From positions 1 to 54,496 of the IMG/VR virus record IMGVR_UViG_3300020201_000027: 54,496 nt of DNA. The stretch is one strand, 5' to 3'. Below, one piece after another: positions 46,320 through 53,884 of the stretch. The notes beneath the pieces were generated by a model. The model saw only the letters and a program-made list of their open reading frames with translations. It made no database searches and was not told where the DNA came from. Positions within the stretch are counted from its first letter, which is position 1. Each line of letters opens with the position of its first letter. The translations under genes were made by a program, and so were the position numbers. This DNA comes from a virus.

Positions 46320-46500
46320 TGATCTGCACGTCTATACCAGCGGAGGCCCAGCCAATCTCGTTGGCACTGTATCAGCAATGCTTGATCACTCTCCAGTGAT
46401 AATTGACCTGTTCGTGGATGCGTTGCTGATCTTGAAGCGGGCTGGGCGCGATTACCCTGAGTTGAATCGTATTACCATAGCAGGGGAACGCGACCATTGA
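46234..46500 (+). CDS. Small hypothetical protein
   Basis: An 88-residue protein starting MSLQEAALALEMEIGHGELT, with an alternating strand-helix pattern (LILIAEGDDLHVYTSGG; AMLDHSPVIIDLFVDALLIL). CGGAGAAG lies just before the ATG, so the start is well supported even though it sits 86 bases inside the previous gene. The length of this overlap is unusual. Function unknown. Confidence 0.7.
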   Translation: MSLQEAALALEMEIGHGELTSLILIAEGDDLHVYTSGGPANLVGTVSAMLDHSPVIIDLFVDALLILKRAGRDYPELNRITIAGERDH

Positions 46501-47051
46501 TGCTCTTGGCAGATTTTGAGACGACAGGGCTACTCAGGTCTACTCTTGACCCAAAAGAGCAACCTGGCATAATCCAAATTGCTGCTCTGCAGCTGGATGA
46601 GTCGTGGGAGGTTGTCTCAGAATATGAGACCATTGTTGACCCTGAGACGTTCATGGAGGAAGAAGCATTCAAAGCCCACGGCATCAGCCTGGAGAAAGCC
46701 CGGCCATTCGGACCTCTCCCTGCGCACTTTTATGACTTTGCCAACTTCGCTCTCGACAGCACCCACTGGGTTGGATTCAACATTGGGTTTGATAAGCGCA
46801 TTCTCTGGTGGCAGCTTCTGCGCTACAATCTTGAGATGAAATTCCCCTGGCCGCCATATGAGACGGATATTATGATTGTGGGCCGCGACGTGGCAAATAT
46901 TCAAGGCAAGTCTGACGTCAAATTCCCCAAATTGATCGAACTTCACAAATTCCTGTTTGGAGAAGGCTTCTCAGGGGCACATGATGCTCTTGAGGATTGC
47001 CGGGCTACTGCGCGATGCGGCAAGGAACTTTGGAAAAAAGGGCTGTTGTGA
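46500..47051 (+). CDS. DEDDh 3'-5' exonuclease (DnaQ-like)
   Basis: A 183-residue exonuclease. ExoI LADFETTGL (3-11; D-x-E), exoII HWVGFNIGFDKRILWW (near 88-103; Asp) and exoIII HDALEDCRAT (near 161-170; His and Asp) give the DEDDh set. It is just upstream of the DnaE-type polymerase gene, so it most likely proofreads for it as the epsilon subunit does in bacteria. The ATG at 46500 is preferred to a TTG three bases before. Confidence 0.9.
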   Translation: MLLADFETTGLLRSTLDPKEQPGIIQIAALQLDESWEVVSEYETIVDPETFMEEEAFKAHGISLEKARPFGPLPAHFYDFANFALDSTHWVGFNIGFDKRILWWQLLRYNLEMKFPWPPYETDIMIVGRDVANIQGKSDVKFPKLIELHKFLFGEGFSGAHDALEDCRATARCGKELWKKGLL

Positions 47052-47269
47052 TGGCTAAGCAAAAGATCAATTGGCAGACAATCGACAGCGCCCCTTTCAA
47101 TCGAGAATGTCTGGTCAAAGGACCAAGCGGATACAGGCAGCACCCAATTTTTGTCATGCTGGCACACCGCGACTATGAAAGGGGCGAAGATTGGCTCGAT
47201 CCAGAAGGAGAAAGCCTTTCTGACGGTGGCTTGTATCCAACCCATTGGGCGGATTTTGACCCTGAATGA
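47051..47269 (+). CDS. Small conserved phage protein
   Basis: A 72-residue protein, MAKQKINWQTIDSAPFNREC... ending PTHWADFDPE. The pattern 'W..I.sAP.n....v......... HW.....' is common in small phage proteins (DUF551-like), of unknown role. It is joined to the exonuclease and polymerase genes by short overlaps, so it is translated with the replisome. Confidence 0.7.
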   Translation: MAKQKINWQTIDSAPFNRECLVKGPSGYRQHPIFVMLAHRDYERGEDWLDPEGESLSDGGLYPTHWADFDPE

Positions 47270-50157
47270 TCCCATACCTTGACATCCGCACGGGCTACAG
47301 CTTCCTCAAGGCATACGGCAGCCCAGACCAGATTATCAATCGCGCAAAGCTGATTGGTTCAGACACAATTGGCATCGCTGATGTGTCTGGGACCTGGGGC
47401 CACATCCCGTTCTACAAGGCTGCCAAGAAGGCTGGCCTGCACATGACCTTTGGTGTGCAACTGCCGGTCGTCACAAGTCTTGAGGGCAAGGACCCAAGAC
47501 ACGATCTTGTGACCCTCATTGCTCGCGACAGGGATGGGCTGAGGGCCCAATATGAGGCTGTAACCCTGGCCACCCAACAATTCTATTACAGACCCCGGCT
47601 AACCTGGGATCAGGTCTCAGACATCTGCCATTCCAATGTTGTTATCGCCAACAGAATTTCGCCAGATACCTTCCAGAATTTCCAGGCCCTAGGCACGGGA
47701 TATATCGGCGCGGCGCCTATCCCTGGGCTCCTATTGGCTAAGGCGCGGGCAGGCTTCCCTCGCGTGGCTATAGCCTGCTCCCCGCTCTATCCTAGCGCGC
47801 CCGATCTTGAGGCGTATCGCCTAGCAGTCTCCATTGGGTCGGCGCGGAAAACCAGTGAAGTGGATGCAGTCAATCAATATATGTTCCATGATTCTGAATT
47901 GAAGGCATTGTTTGCTCCTCATAGCGTGGATCGGAACATCATCACCAAATGGGTAGCAGAGACGCAAAAAATAGCTTGGTCGTGCAATGCAAGCATACCA
48001 CAGGCTAAAAATGTTCGTCCGCAAATCAATCTGACAATTGAGCAGTGGTCTGATATCGGCGCCAAAGAGCGCGGCATTGATTTGTCCGCAGAGCCATGGA
48101 AGTCGAGATATGAATATGAGATCAGACTCATTTATGAAAAAGGCTTCCAGGATTATTTTCTACTCATTGCAGACCTTGTTCAGTGGGCAAAAGAAAGGAT
48201 GTTTGTTGGTCCTGCGCGCGGCAGTTCTGCTGGCTCTCTGGTTTGCTATCTCATGGGTATTGTGGAAGTTGATCCTATCCGCCACAAACTTATGTTTGAG
48301 CGTTTCATCGACATTACCAGAACAGATTTGCCTGACGTTGATATTGATTTCCCTGATGATGATCGTGATTTGGTTTATGGCTATCTTGCTGGCAAGTATG
48401 GCCCTGAAAGAGTTGCTCGCCTGGGGACGGTATCTCTGTTCAAAGCAAAATCATCCATAGGAGATGTTGCTAAGTCATACAATGTCCCGAAATGGGAGGT
48501 TGAGGAATTGTCCTCGCTTTTGATTGAGCGAAGCGGCGGCGATGCCCGAGCCAATATGACTGTTCTGGATACAATTCAGCAATTCCCAAAAGCCCAAGAA
48601 TTGATAGCCAAATATCCTAAATTGCTTATGGCAGGACAACTGGAGGGCCACCCAAGGCACACAGGTAAGCACGCTGCTGGTGTCTGCATATCAGATGATG
48701 CCATCTCCAATTACTGCTCTGTGGATCATTTCAAGGGCGGCATTGGGATGCTAACCAAGTATGATGCTGAGGCAGTTGGTTTGATGAAGATTGACGCTCT
48801 TGGCCTAAAGACTTTGAGCGTCATTGAAGATTGCTGCCGGATGGCCGGGGCTGATCCGCGTGATCTGTATACTGTTGATCTTGATTACCGTCCGGCATTC
48901 AAGTTCTTCAACGAAGACAAGGTAGCAGGCATATTCCAATTTGAGGGCTATGCTGTTCGATCGTTGATGCGTCAAATGGGAGTGGAGCACTTTGATGATA
49001 TTGTGGCTCTTACTAGCCTGGCTCGTCCTGGACCTCTGCATAGTGGGTCTGCTAATGAATTCATCGAACGACGAACAGGACAGAAGGATTGGGCATACGC
49101 TCACCCAAGTATGCATGCTCATACTGGTCACACTTTTGGCACAATTGTTTATCAGGAGCAGGTAATGTCCATTACCCGCGATCTTGGGGACATGGACTGG
49201 CAGGATGTCAACTCTTTGCGCAGGGCAATGAGCAAGTCGCTCGGTGAGGAGTTTTTTAACAAATACAAAGAAAAGTTTCTTGTTGGAACGCGCAAAAAGG
49301 AAATACCAGATGCCATTGCCATCCGAATATGGGACGACATGTGCACCTTCGGCTCATGGGCCTTCAACCTCAGCCATGCTGTCTCGTATGCTATGGTTAG
49401 CTATTGGTGCGCATACATCAAGGCACGTTATCCCTTGGAGTTTGCAGTCGCCCATCTGCGACGTGCGGCATCCGACGACCATGTGCTGCGGCTACTCCGT
49501 GAGCTTGAGAAGGAAGGTCTCACGGTCATTCCGTTTGATCTGCACAAGTCCGAAGTCAATTGGTCGTCTCAGGATGGTGCAGTTGTTGGAGGGTTCAATT
49601 CAGTCAAAGGAGTGGGTGATAAGACAGCAGAGGGGTTCATTTCCAAGCGCAATGCTGACCCTGAGAACTGGATCGCCCGGCTCACCCTCTCGCAGCGATC
49701 CAGGCTGCTTGCTCCAAATAATACTCCATGGCATAACCTTAAACGACTACAGAAAGCCTATGGTGCATTCTATGAGACTCCAGAAAGCATCAAGTCTGAG
49801 GCGTTTCCAGCGGGAATTAGAGGCCCAATCATAAAGATCGAGGACATACCTGAGAAGAAAGGCGAGTATCTATTCATTGCCACTCTCAAGAACAGAAACT
49901 TGCGCGATCTGAATGAGACGCAGAGCCTAGCCAAGAGGGGGGGCAAGGTGATGCACCACAATAACCTGTTTTTGAACCTACAGGTGGAAGATGATACTGG
50001 TTCTATCCTCGCAACAGTCAATCGGTTTCGCTTCATCAAACTGGGCAAGGCTCTGATGGAAGAAGATAGTGATGGTCATGACTTCCTCATCAGGGGCGAG
50101 ATCAGAGAAGATGGGCGACGCAAGATCGACATACACAAGATGGTGAAACTGTCATGA
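47266..50157 (+). CDS. dnaE: DNA polymerase III alpha subunit-like (DnaE) polymerase
   Basis: A 963-residue C-family polymerase. A PHP-like domain opens the protein (PYLDIRTGYSFLKAYGSPDQI), but the first metal ligands, usually H-x-H, are replaced (D-I-R), so PHP nuclease activity is probably lost. The palm has GPARGSSAGSLVCYL (near 317) and the catalytic PDVDIDFPDD (near 356). Finger and thumb motifs follow: DALGLKTLSVIEDC, FQFEGYAVRSLM, IVYQEQVM, SLRRAMSK and HAVSYAMVSYWCAYIKARYPLEF. An OB-like end (GPIIKIEDIPEKKGEYLF) is present. It is shorter than bacterial DnaE (about 1,160). It should copy the phage genome with the primase and exonuclease nearby. Confidence 0.95.
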   Translation: MIPYLDIRTGYSFLKAYGSPDQIINRAKLIGSDTIGIADVSGTWGHIPFYKAAKKAGLHMTFGVQLPVVTSLEGKDPRHDLVTLIARDRDGLRAQYEAVTLATQQFYYRPRLTWDQVSDICHSNVVIANRISPDTFQNFQALGTGYIGAAPIPGLLLAKARAGFPRVAIACSPLYPSAPDLEAYRLAVSIGSARKTSEVDAVNQYMFHDSELKALFAPHSVDRNIITKWVAETQKIAWSCNASIPQAKNVRPQINLTIEQWSDIGAKERGIDLSAEPWKSRYEYEIRLIYEKGFQDYFLLIADLVQWAKERMFVGPARGSSAGSLVCYLMGIVEVDPIRHKLMFERFIDITRTDLPDVDIDFPDDDRDLVYGYLAGKYGPERVARLGTVSLFKAKSSIGDVAKSYNVPKWEVEELSSLLIERSGGDARANMTVLDTIQQFPKAQELIAKYPKLLMAGQLEGHPRHTGKHAAGVCISDDAISNYCSVDHFKGGIGMLTKYDAEAVGLMKIDALGLKTLSVIEDCCRMAGADPRDLYTVDLDYRPAFKFFNEDKVAGIFQFEGYAVRSLMRQMGVEHFDDIVALTSLARPGPLHSGSANEFIERRTGQKDWAYAHPSMHAHTGHTFGTIVYQEQVMSITRDLGDMDWQDVNSLRRAMSKSLGEEFFNKYKEKFLVGTRKKEIPDAIAIRIWDDMCTFGSWAFNLSHAVSYAMVSYWCAYIKARYPLEFAVAHLRRAASDDHVLRLLRELEKEGLTVIPFDLHKSEVNWSSQDGAVVGGFNSVKGVGDKTAEGFISKRNADPENWIARLTLSQRSRLLAPNNTPWHNLKRLQKAYGAFYETPESIKSEAFPAGIRGPIIKIEDIPEKKGEYLFIATLKNRNLRDLNETQSLAKRGGKVMHHNNLFLNLQVEDDTGSILATVNRFRFIKLGKALMEEDSDGHDFLIRGEIREDGRRKIDIHKMVKLS

Positions 50158-50429
50158 GCGATTTACCACAAATTTTCTACATTGATCCTGACGACTGGAA
50201 GGCTCTCATCAAGGCAGGGGAGGAAATGAAGGCTACCCAGCAAGTGATTGATTCGTTTGTGGAACGAGCCAGCACAAGGATTGAAGGTTCCAATCGAATG
50301 GCTCGCGCTATCTGGAGACGCATCAAGGAGACGAACCCGAACATTGACTTGGACAACATCAACTATATGCCGCACGAACATGATGCTGGGGTTCTGGTTC
50401 CAGTCAGCATGAAGCTCCCAATCAAATAA
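50154..50429 (+). CDS. Small hypothetical protein
   Basis: A 91-residue protein starting MSDLPQIFYIDPDDWKALIK, helical in the middle (GEEMKATQQVIDSFVERAST) and ending in a Pro-rich strand. It overlaps the polymerase stop by four bases. It might be a polymerase accessory factor, but nothing is recognised. Confidence 0.72.
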   Translation: MSDLPQIFYIDPDDWKALIKAGEEMKATQQVIDSFVERASTRIEGSNRMARAIWRRIKETNPNIDLDNINYMPHEHDAGVLVPVSMKLPIK

Positions 50430-50434
50430 AGAGC

Positions 50435-50476
50435 TTCTGTAATATCCCGGCCGCGCTATAATAAGGACGCGGCCGG
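50435..50476 (+). promoter_or_regulatory. Promoter with inverted repeat around the -10
   Basis: TTCTGT (50435-50440), 16-base spacer, TATAAT (50457-50462). CCGGCCGCG (50447-50455) and CGCGGCCGG (50468-50476) form a 9-bp inverted repeat that brackets the -10 box, so a bound protein would block it. This operator differs from the AGGCGCTCCA type at 4798 and 5866. Confidence 0.72.
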
Positions 50477-50518
50477 AAGGAGCAAAGTTGTGACGGCACT
50501 GCTCCAATAGGGAAGAAG

Positions 50519-50611
50519 ATGATGAAGGCAATTGTTGACTTAGCTTTTGCGGGATGTATTTTTTTGGCGACCCTGTTGGTAATTATGTTCAGTCTTTTGG
50601 CATGCATGTAG
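50519..50611 (+). CDS. 30-residue membrane peptide
   Basis: A tiny gene, MMKAIVDLAFAGCIFLATLL then VIMFSLLACM, hydrophobic almost throughout. GGAAGAAG precedes the ATG pair, and it is the first frame after the promoter at 50435. It could be a small inner-membrane regulator or a lysis/exclusion peptide. Too short for family recognition. Confidence 0.58.
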   Translation: MMKAIVDLAFAGCIFLATLLVIMFSLLACM

Positions 50612-50637
50612 ACTCAAACCAGGCAGGGAAGAAAGCG

Positions 50638-50865
50638 ATGAGATTGTTTGACTGGGCGTTGATTATTTTTGTGGTGATTCTCACCGTTGCCATGATGACC
50701 TATGGGGCGCACAGCAAGGAGCGCCAAAATCCCCCGCAGCGAGCTCAATTGTATGACAGCAAGGGGAACTATAAGGGGTATGTGAAAGAATCACCATATT
50801 CTGGGCGTTGCTGCAACATCTATGACAGCCAAGGGAGGCTGACCGGTGCTGTTCGCCAGAGATAA
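50638..50865 (+). CDS. Small membrane-anchored protein with tandem YDSxG repeats
   Basis: A 75-residue protein with an N-terminal membrane anchor (LIIFVVILTVAMMTYGA, about 8-24) followed by a polar part in which QLYDSKGNYKGYV and NIYDSQGRLTGAV form two copies of a 'YDSxGxxxGxV' repeat around a Cys pair (CC). Such repeats are known in small periplasmic beta proteins. GGGAAGAAAG precedes the ATG at 50638. Probably exported; role unknown, possibly superinfection exclusion. Confidence 0.68.
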   Translation: MRLFDWALIIFVVILTVAMMTYGAHSKERQNPPQRAQLYDSKGNYKGYVKESPYSGRCCNIYDSQGRLTGAVRQR

Positions 50866-51037
50866 TGGAGAATTGGAATTCAACCACGAAGGGCGCCAAT
50901 GGGCTGTAGTCTTTGCGGGAGGTTTTCTGGATGTCTTTCGCATAGGCGCCCAGCCTCTGTGCGATGATGGCTGGGCAGCTGCCAGAAAATGGTTCATCGA
51001 TCACCAACTTGAGTTCAACCTGGAAGGATACAGCTGA
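50846..51037 (+). CDS. Small hypothetical protein
   Basis: A 63-residue protein with GTG start and GGGAGG eight bases upstream, overlapping the previous gene by 20 bases. It reads MLFARDNGELEFNHEGRQWAV, then AARKWFIDHQLEFN. A soluble alpha/beta protein; no family recognised. Coupled to both neighbours. Confidence 0.65.
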   Translation: MLFARDNGELEFNHEGRQWAVVFAGGFLDVFRIGAQPLCDDGWAAARKWFIDHQLEFNLEGYS

Positions 51038-51549
51038 TGCCCAAATTCGGCCAAATTATTTCAATGTGCGCTCTCCCTGCTAAAGTGGGACACGTTGCCC
51101 TCCTGGTATATCAAATTGTCAGCGATGGCCCTATTAGCCGGGATGAAATGTTGAGCCTTATCAAAGAGGAAAGCAGCGTAGAGGTAACGCGCGAAATTGT
51201 CATACCAATGGGCAGTCTATTTGAGGATGTTTATGGATTTACCGCACTGAAGATTTTCTGCTCTGATCCACATCCATGGCCTGATCGTGTTGATGTGCTC
51301 AGCATCATCTATGCCAGAAAGCTCTACACCCAAGGGTTGCTCTGGGTGTGCCTCGCAGATGATAGCGGAAACCTATTCAGTTTTCAAAGCAAAGAGGCAA
51401 TAGATGCGGTGAGCCGATGGCTCATCCAAAGTCAGATAATTTGGAGGGACAGATATCACTCGCACACCAATCCAGAAGAGGACCAAATTCGCGTGATATC
51501 TGGAGAGAGCCTGGGTGAATTGATTGGGCGTATCAAAAATGCCACGTGA
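51037..51549 (+). CDS. Hypothetical protein
   Basis: A 170-residue protein. The first half looks winged-helix-like (VGHVALLVYQIVSDGPISRDEMLSLIK near 18-44) and could bind DNA. The second half is mixed with many aromatic residues. It shares a TGATG join with the previous gene. Not otherwise recognised. Confidence 0.72.
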   Translation: MPKFGQIISMCALPAKVGHVALLVYQIVSDGPISRDEMLSLIKEESSVEVTREIVIPMGSLFEDVYGFTALKIFCSDPHPWPDRVDVLSIIYARKLYTQGLLWVCLADDSGNLFSFQSKEAIDAVSRWLIQSQIIWRDRYHSHTNPEEDQIRVISGESLGELIGRIKNAT

Positions 51550-52150
51550 AATGGCTATGCTGAGCATACTGAAGCAGCGCATCACTTATACTGAGTCTGA
51601 TTTGAGCACTCACATTCGCAAGGCAATTGAAAGAGCTGACCTCAAGACCTACAAGATCAAGACTGATGCGGTGCTTGGCATGCCAGACATCTATACAACT
51701 GGCGGGAATTGGCTGGAAAGCAAGATTGAGCGTCGCATCCCAAGCCCAAGATTCAGCCCATTGAAATTGTTTACTGGCTCCCAAAGACGCGAGCTTGACC
51801 AACTCACGAACGCTGGAGATGGGACGTGGGCTTGTGTGGCCTGGGCATATGATGCACTGGATCAGAGAATTGGCATCATGCCGTGGTTTTATTTTCGGCG
51901 CATTCGTTTATGGCCCTTAAAAACAGTCCACCATTTCACAGAGCCATACCATGACAGAAAAAGCATTAATGGATATGTTCGGAACCATCTCATAGTCAAT
52001 CGAAAGCTCTCAATGAAGCCATTTATGGAAAAATTTGACATCTGGCCTGATCGCGAGGACAAGTCATACTTCAAACAAGAAATAAGCCCGATCTACGGCG
52101 ATGAAGATTTCAATGACTACCTGACGATGCACAAGAGGAACCAGATATGA
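51539..52150 (+). CDS. PD-(D/E)XK nuclease (VRR-NUC/resolvase-like)
   Basis: A 203-residue protein. Its N-terminal half has the nuclease core: DLSTHIRKAIERADLKTYKI, then GMPDIYTTGGNWLESKIE giving Asp50, Glu60 and Lys62 in the PD-x(n)-E-x-K order, then a helix with SQRRELDQLTNAG (a family pattern 'q..wl..l...G') and a closing strand CVAWAY. Phage relatives are thought to resolve branched DNA or process ends during replication and packaging. The C-terminus (about 110-203) is extra and basic. The start could be 51539 or a second ATG at 51551. Confidence 0.78.
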   Translation: MPREMAMLSILKQRITYTESDLSTHIRKAIERADLKTYKIKTDAVLGMPDIYTTGGNWLESKIERRIPSPRFSPLKLFTGSQRRELDQLTNAGDGTWACVAWAYDALDQRIGIMPWFYFRRIRLWPLKTVHHFTEPYHDRKSINGYVRNHLIVNRKLSMKPFMEKFDIWPDREDKSYFKQEISPIYGDEDFNDYLTMHKRNQI

Positions 52151-52677
52151 ATGACCGAGAAATTCTAGACATCCTTAGGTCGGTCTGCGAAGACACGGCA
52201 CCAAGAGGCAACCTAGCCCCGGCTATCCATGAGCTGGAGGACAGACTTGCTGCCATGCAGACTATGCCAGATCGCAAAATGGTTTTGGTTGATTTTGACG
52301 GGGTGCTGCACAGCTACAAGTCGGGGTGGGCCGGGGCGAACATCATACTTGATGGCCCTTTGCCTGGGGCAATTGCCTGGCTTGAGAGCCTGCTGGAGAA
52401 CCCTGATCTGGATGTGCGCATCTTCTCAGCGCGCTGCAACGACCCAAATGCTATCAGGGCAATGATAGCGTGGTTCTGTGAGCACAGGATCAACCAAAAT
52501 CTTCTTGACAGGCTCCGCTTCCAGCCGGGCAAGCCAAAGGCCCATCTGATCATCGATGACCGGGCAGTGCAATTCCGCTATGTGTCTCCAAACGTCACCT
52601 ATGCAACGCTCAACACAAACTGGGTGGCATATTTTGAGCCGTGGTATTACCAGCAAAACGAGTGGAAACGCAAATAA
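52147..52677 (+). CDS. HAD-superfamily phosphatase-like protein
   Basis: A 176-residue protein. Motif I is VLVDFDGVLHSY (47-58; Asp49 nucleophile and Asp51), motif II lies in RIFSARCND (Ser), and the metal-binding motif is LIIDDRAVQF near 134. The helical N-terminus may be a lid or dimer part. Phage HAD proteins include 5'-nucleotidases and polynucleotide 3'-phosphatases; here a nucleotide or DNA-end substrate is likely from the neighbourhood. Start overlaps the nuclease stop. Confidence 0.8.
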   Translation: MNDREILDILRSVCEDTAPRGNLAPAIHELEDRLAAMQTMPDRKMVLVDFDGVLHSYKSGWAGANIILDGPLPGAIAWLESLLENPDLDVRIFSARCNDPNAIRAMIAWFCEHRINQNLLDRLRFQPGKPKAHLIIDDRAVQFRYVSPNVTYATLNTNWVAYFEPWYYQQNEWKRK

Positions 52678-52679
52678 CA

Positions 52680-52937
52680 ATGAGCCATTCACAGAAGCTG
52701 AATGAACTGATCGCATTCGTCAAATCAAAGTTTGGCGACAACGTTGATGATTTTGAGATGCATTGTGCAATCTACTGGTATGCCTCAGAATTTCACTCCG
52801 GCCAAAACTCAGAATTGTATGAGGTGTTGAGTTGCACATCATACCGGCCTGGTGCCTATGAATGCGGGCCAGAAGAGGACATTGCTTCAAGCATATATGA
52901 TGCCTTGGTCGAAGAATATGAAGATGTGAGTTGTTAG
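52680..52937 (+). CDS. Small acidic hypothetical protein
   Basis: An 85-residue acidic protein (MSHSQKLNELIAFVKSKFGD ... EEDIASSIYDALVEEYEDV). Helical start, aromatic middle with AIYWYASEF, acidic end. Weak ribosome site; begins two bases after the previous stop. An acidic DNA-mimic-like charge pattern is noted only as a possibility. Confidence 0.68.
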   Translation: MSHSQKLNELIAFVKSKFGDNVDDFEMHCAIYWYASEFHSGQNSELYEVLSCTSYRPGAYECGPEEDIASSIYDALVEEYEDVSC

Positions 52938-52953
52938 CGGTCAAATAATTCGC

Positions 52954-52982
52954 TTCTGACCTGGGTGCCTCTCGCGTAAGAT
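52954..52982 (+). promoter_or_regulatory. Promoter, TTCTGA-N17-TAAGAT
   Basis: TTCTGA at 52954-52959, 17-base spacer, TAAGAT at 52977-52982. It is part of the TTCTG promoter family. Transcription would start near 52989, leaving a leader of under 20 bases before the next gene. Confidence 0.62.
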
Positions 52983-52996
52983 AAGATCGTAAACCG

Positions 52997-53761
52997 ATGG
53001 AGAATGTGGTGGACGATACAAAAGAAAATGCCAACGTGAGACGCCAATCGGTAATTCGGCGGGTCATTGGCTTGATGGCCAAGACTACTCAGGCAGGATG
53101 CACTGAAGAGGAAGCCATGGCTGCTGCCAATCTTGCAAGCAAATTGATGGCAGAATATGAACTTGGATTGTCCGACATTCAGCTCAAAGAGCAGGCAAAT
53201 TGCCAAGAGGGCTCCGTCAATACCGGGTTCAAGTCGGATGGACAGAACTCTCTTTTGACCGTCAAAGCAATCGGATATTTGACTGATACCAAAGTCTGGT
53301 CGGCTTTGCGCGGAAATCATCTGCACGTGGTGTTCTTTGGCTTTGAGACTGATGTCATCATCGCCAAGTATATCTTTGCCATCATTGATCGGGCAATGAA
53401 TTATGCAACTGTGCGACATGCGCACTTCTATGAGGGGTTCAACTCCCTGCCTCGGGCTCGTCAGCATCAGCTGAATGACTCCTTCCAGGCTGGGATGGTA
53501 TCGCGGATTTGTGATCGGCTGCTCCAAATGAAGCATGATCGCAATAAGGAGGCTTCTGACAGTGGCCGCAGTCTTGTCGTGGTCAAGGCTTCCATGGTTG
53601 AGGAGGAATTTCGCAAGACCAGCATTTGCCTGATTAACAAGAAGGCGCCAAGATCGAAGAACATGGATGGTGAGGCATTTGCTTCTGGCTTGATTGCAGG
53701 AGACAAGGTTGAATTCAACTCTGGCATTGCCGCACCAAAGGCACCAGAAAAAATCAACTGA
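52997..53761 (+). CDS. DUF2786-like protein
   Basis: A 254-residue protein (from ATG 52997). The N-terminal 60 residues have the DUF2786 pattern: VIRRVIGLMAKTTQAGCTEEEAMAAANLASKLMAEYEL, a helical domain found in phage and bacterial proteins of unknown function. The rest has SALRGNHLHVVFFGFETDVIIAKYIF and a long helical stretch, similar to the C-terminal domain often attached to DUF2786. The first ATG is only about eight bases from the predicted transcript start; GGAG inside it suggests GTG 53009 as the real start. Confidence 0.78.
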   Translation: MENVVDDTKENANVRRQSVIRRVIGLMAKTTQAGCTEEEAMAAANLASKLMAEYELGLSDIQLKEQANCQEGSVNTGFKSDGQNSLLTVKAIGYLTDTKVWSALRGNHLHVVFFGFETDVIIAKYIFAIIDRAMNYATVRHAHFYEGFNSLPRARQHQLNDSFQAGMVSRICDRLLQMKHDRNKEASDSGRSLVVVKASMVEEEFRKTSICLINKKAPRSKNMDGEAFASGLIAGDKVEFNSGIAAPKAPEKIN

Positions 53762-53790
53762 ACCGACAAGTTTCCTGTTTACTGACGGAA

Positions 53791-53796
53791 TATAAT
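53791..53796 (+). promoter_or_regulatory. Putative -10 box before the junction-spanning gene
   Basis: TATAAT in a gene-free stretch (53762-53884), about 90 bases before the ATG at 53885. No TTCTG -35 at the right distance; AAGTTT lies 17 bases upstream. Weak support. Confidence 0.4.
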
Positions 53797-53884
53797 GGGA
53801 TAGACTTCCTTTGTTACCGCAGTAATCAGGTAGGGGCAAGATGGCAGCCCTTTGATGTCATCAAGAATGTAAGGGCACTTTGAT

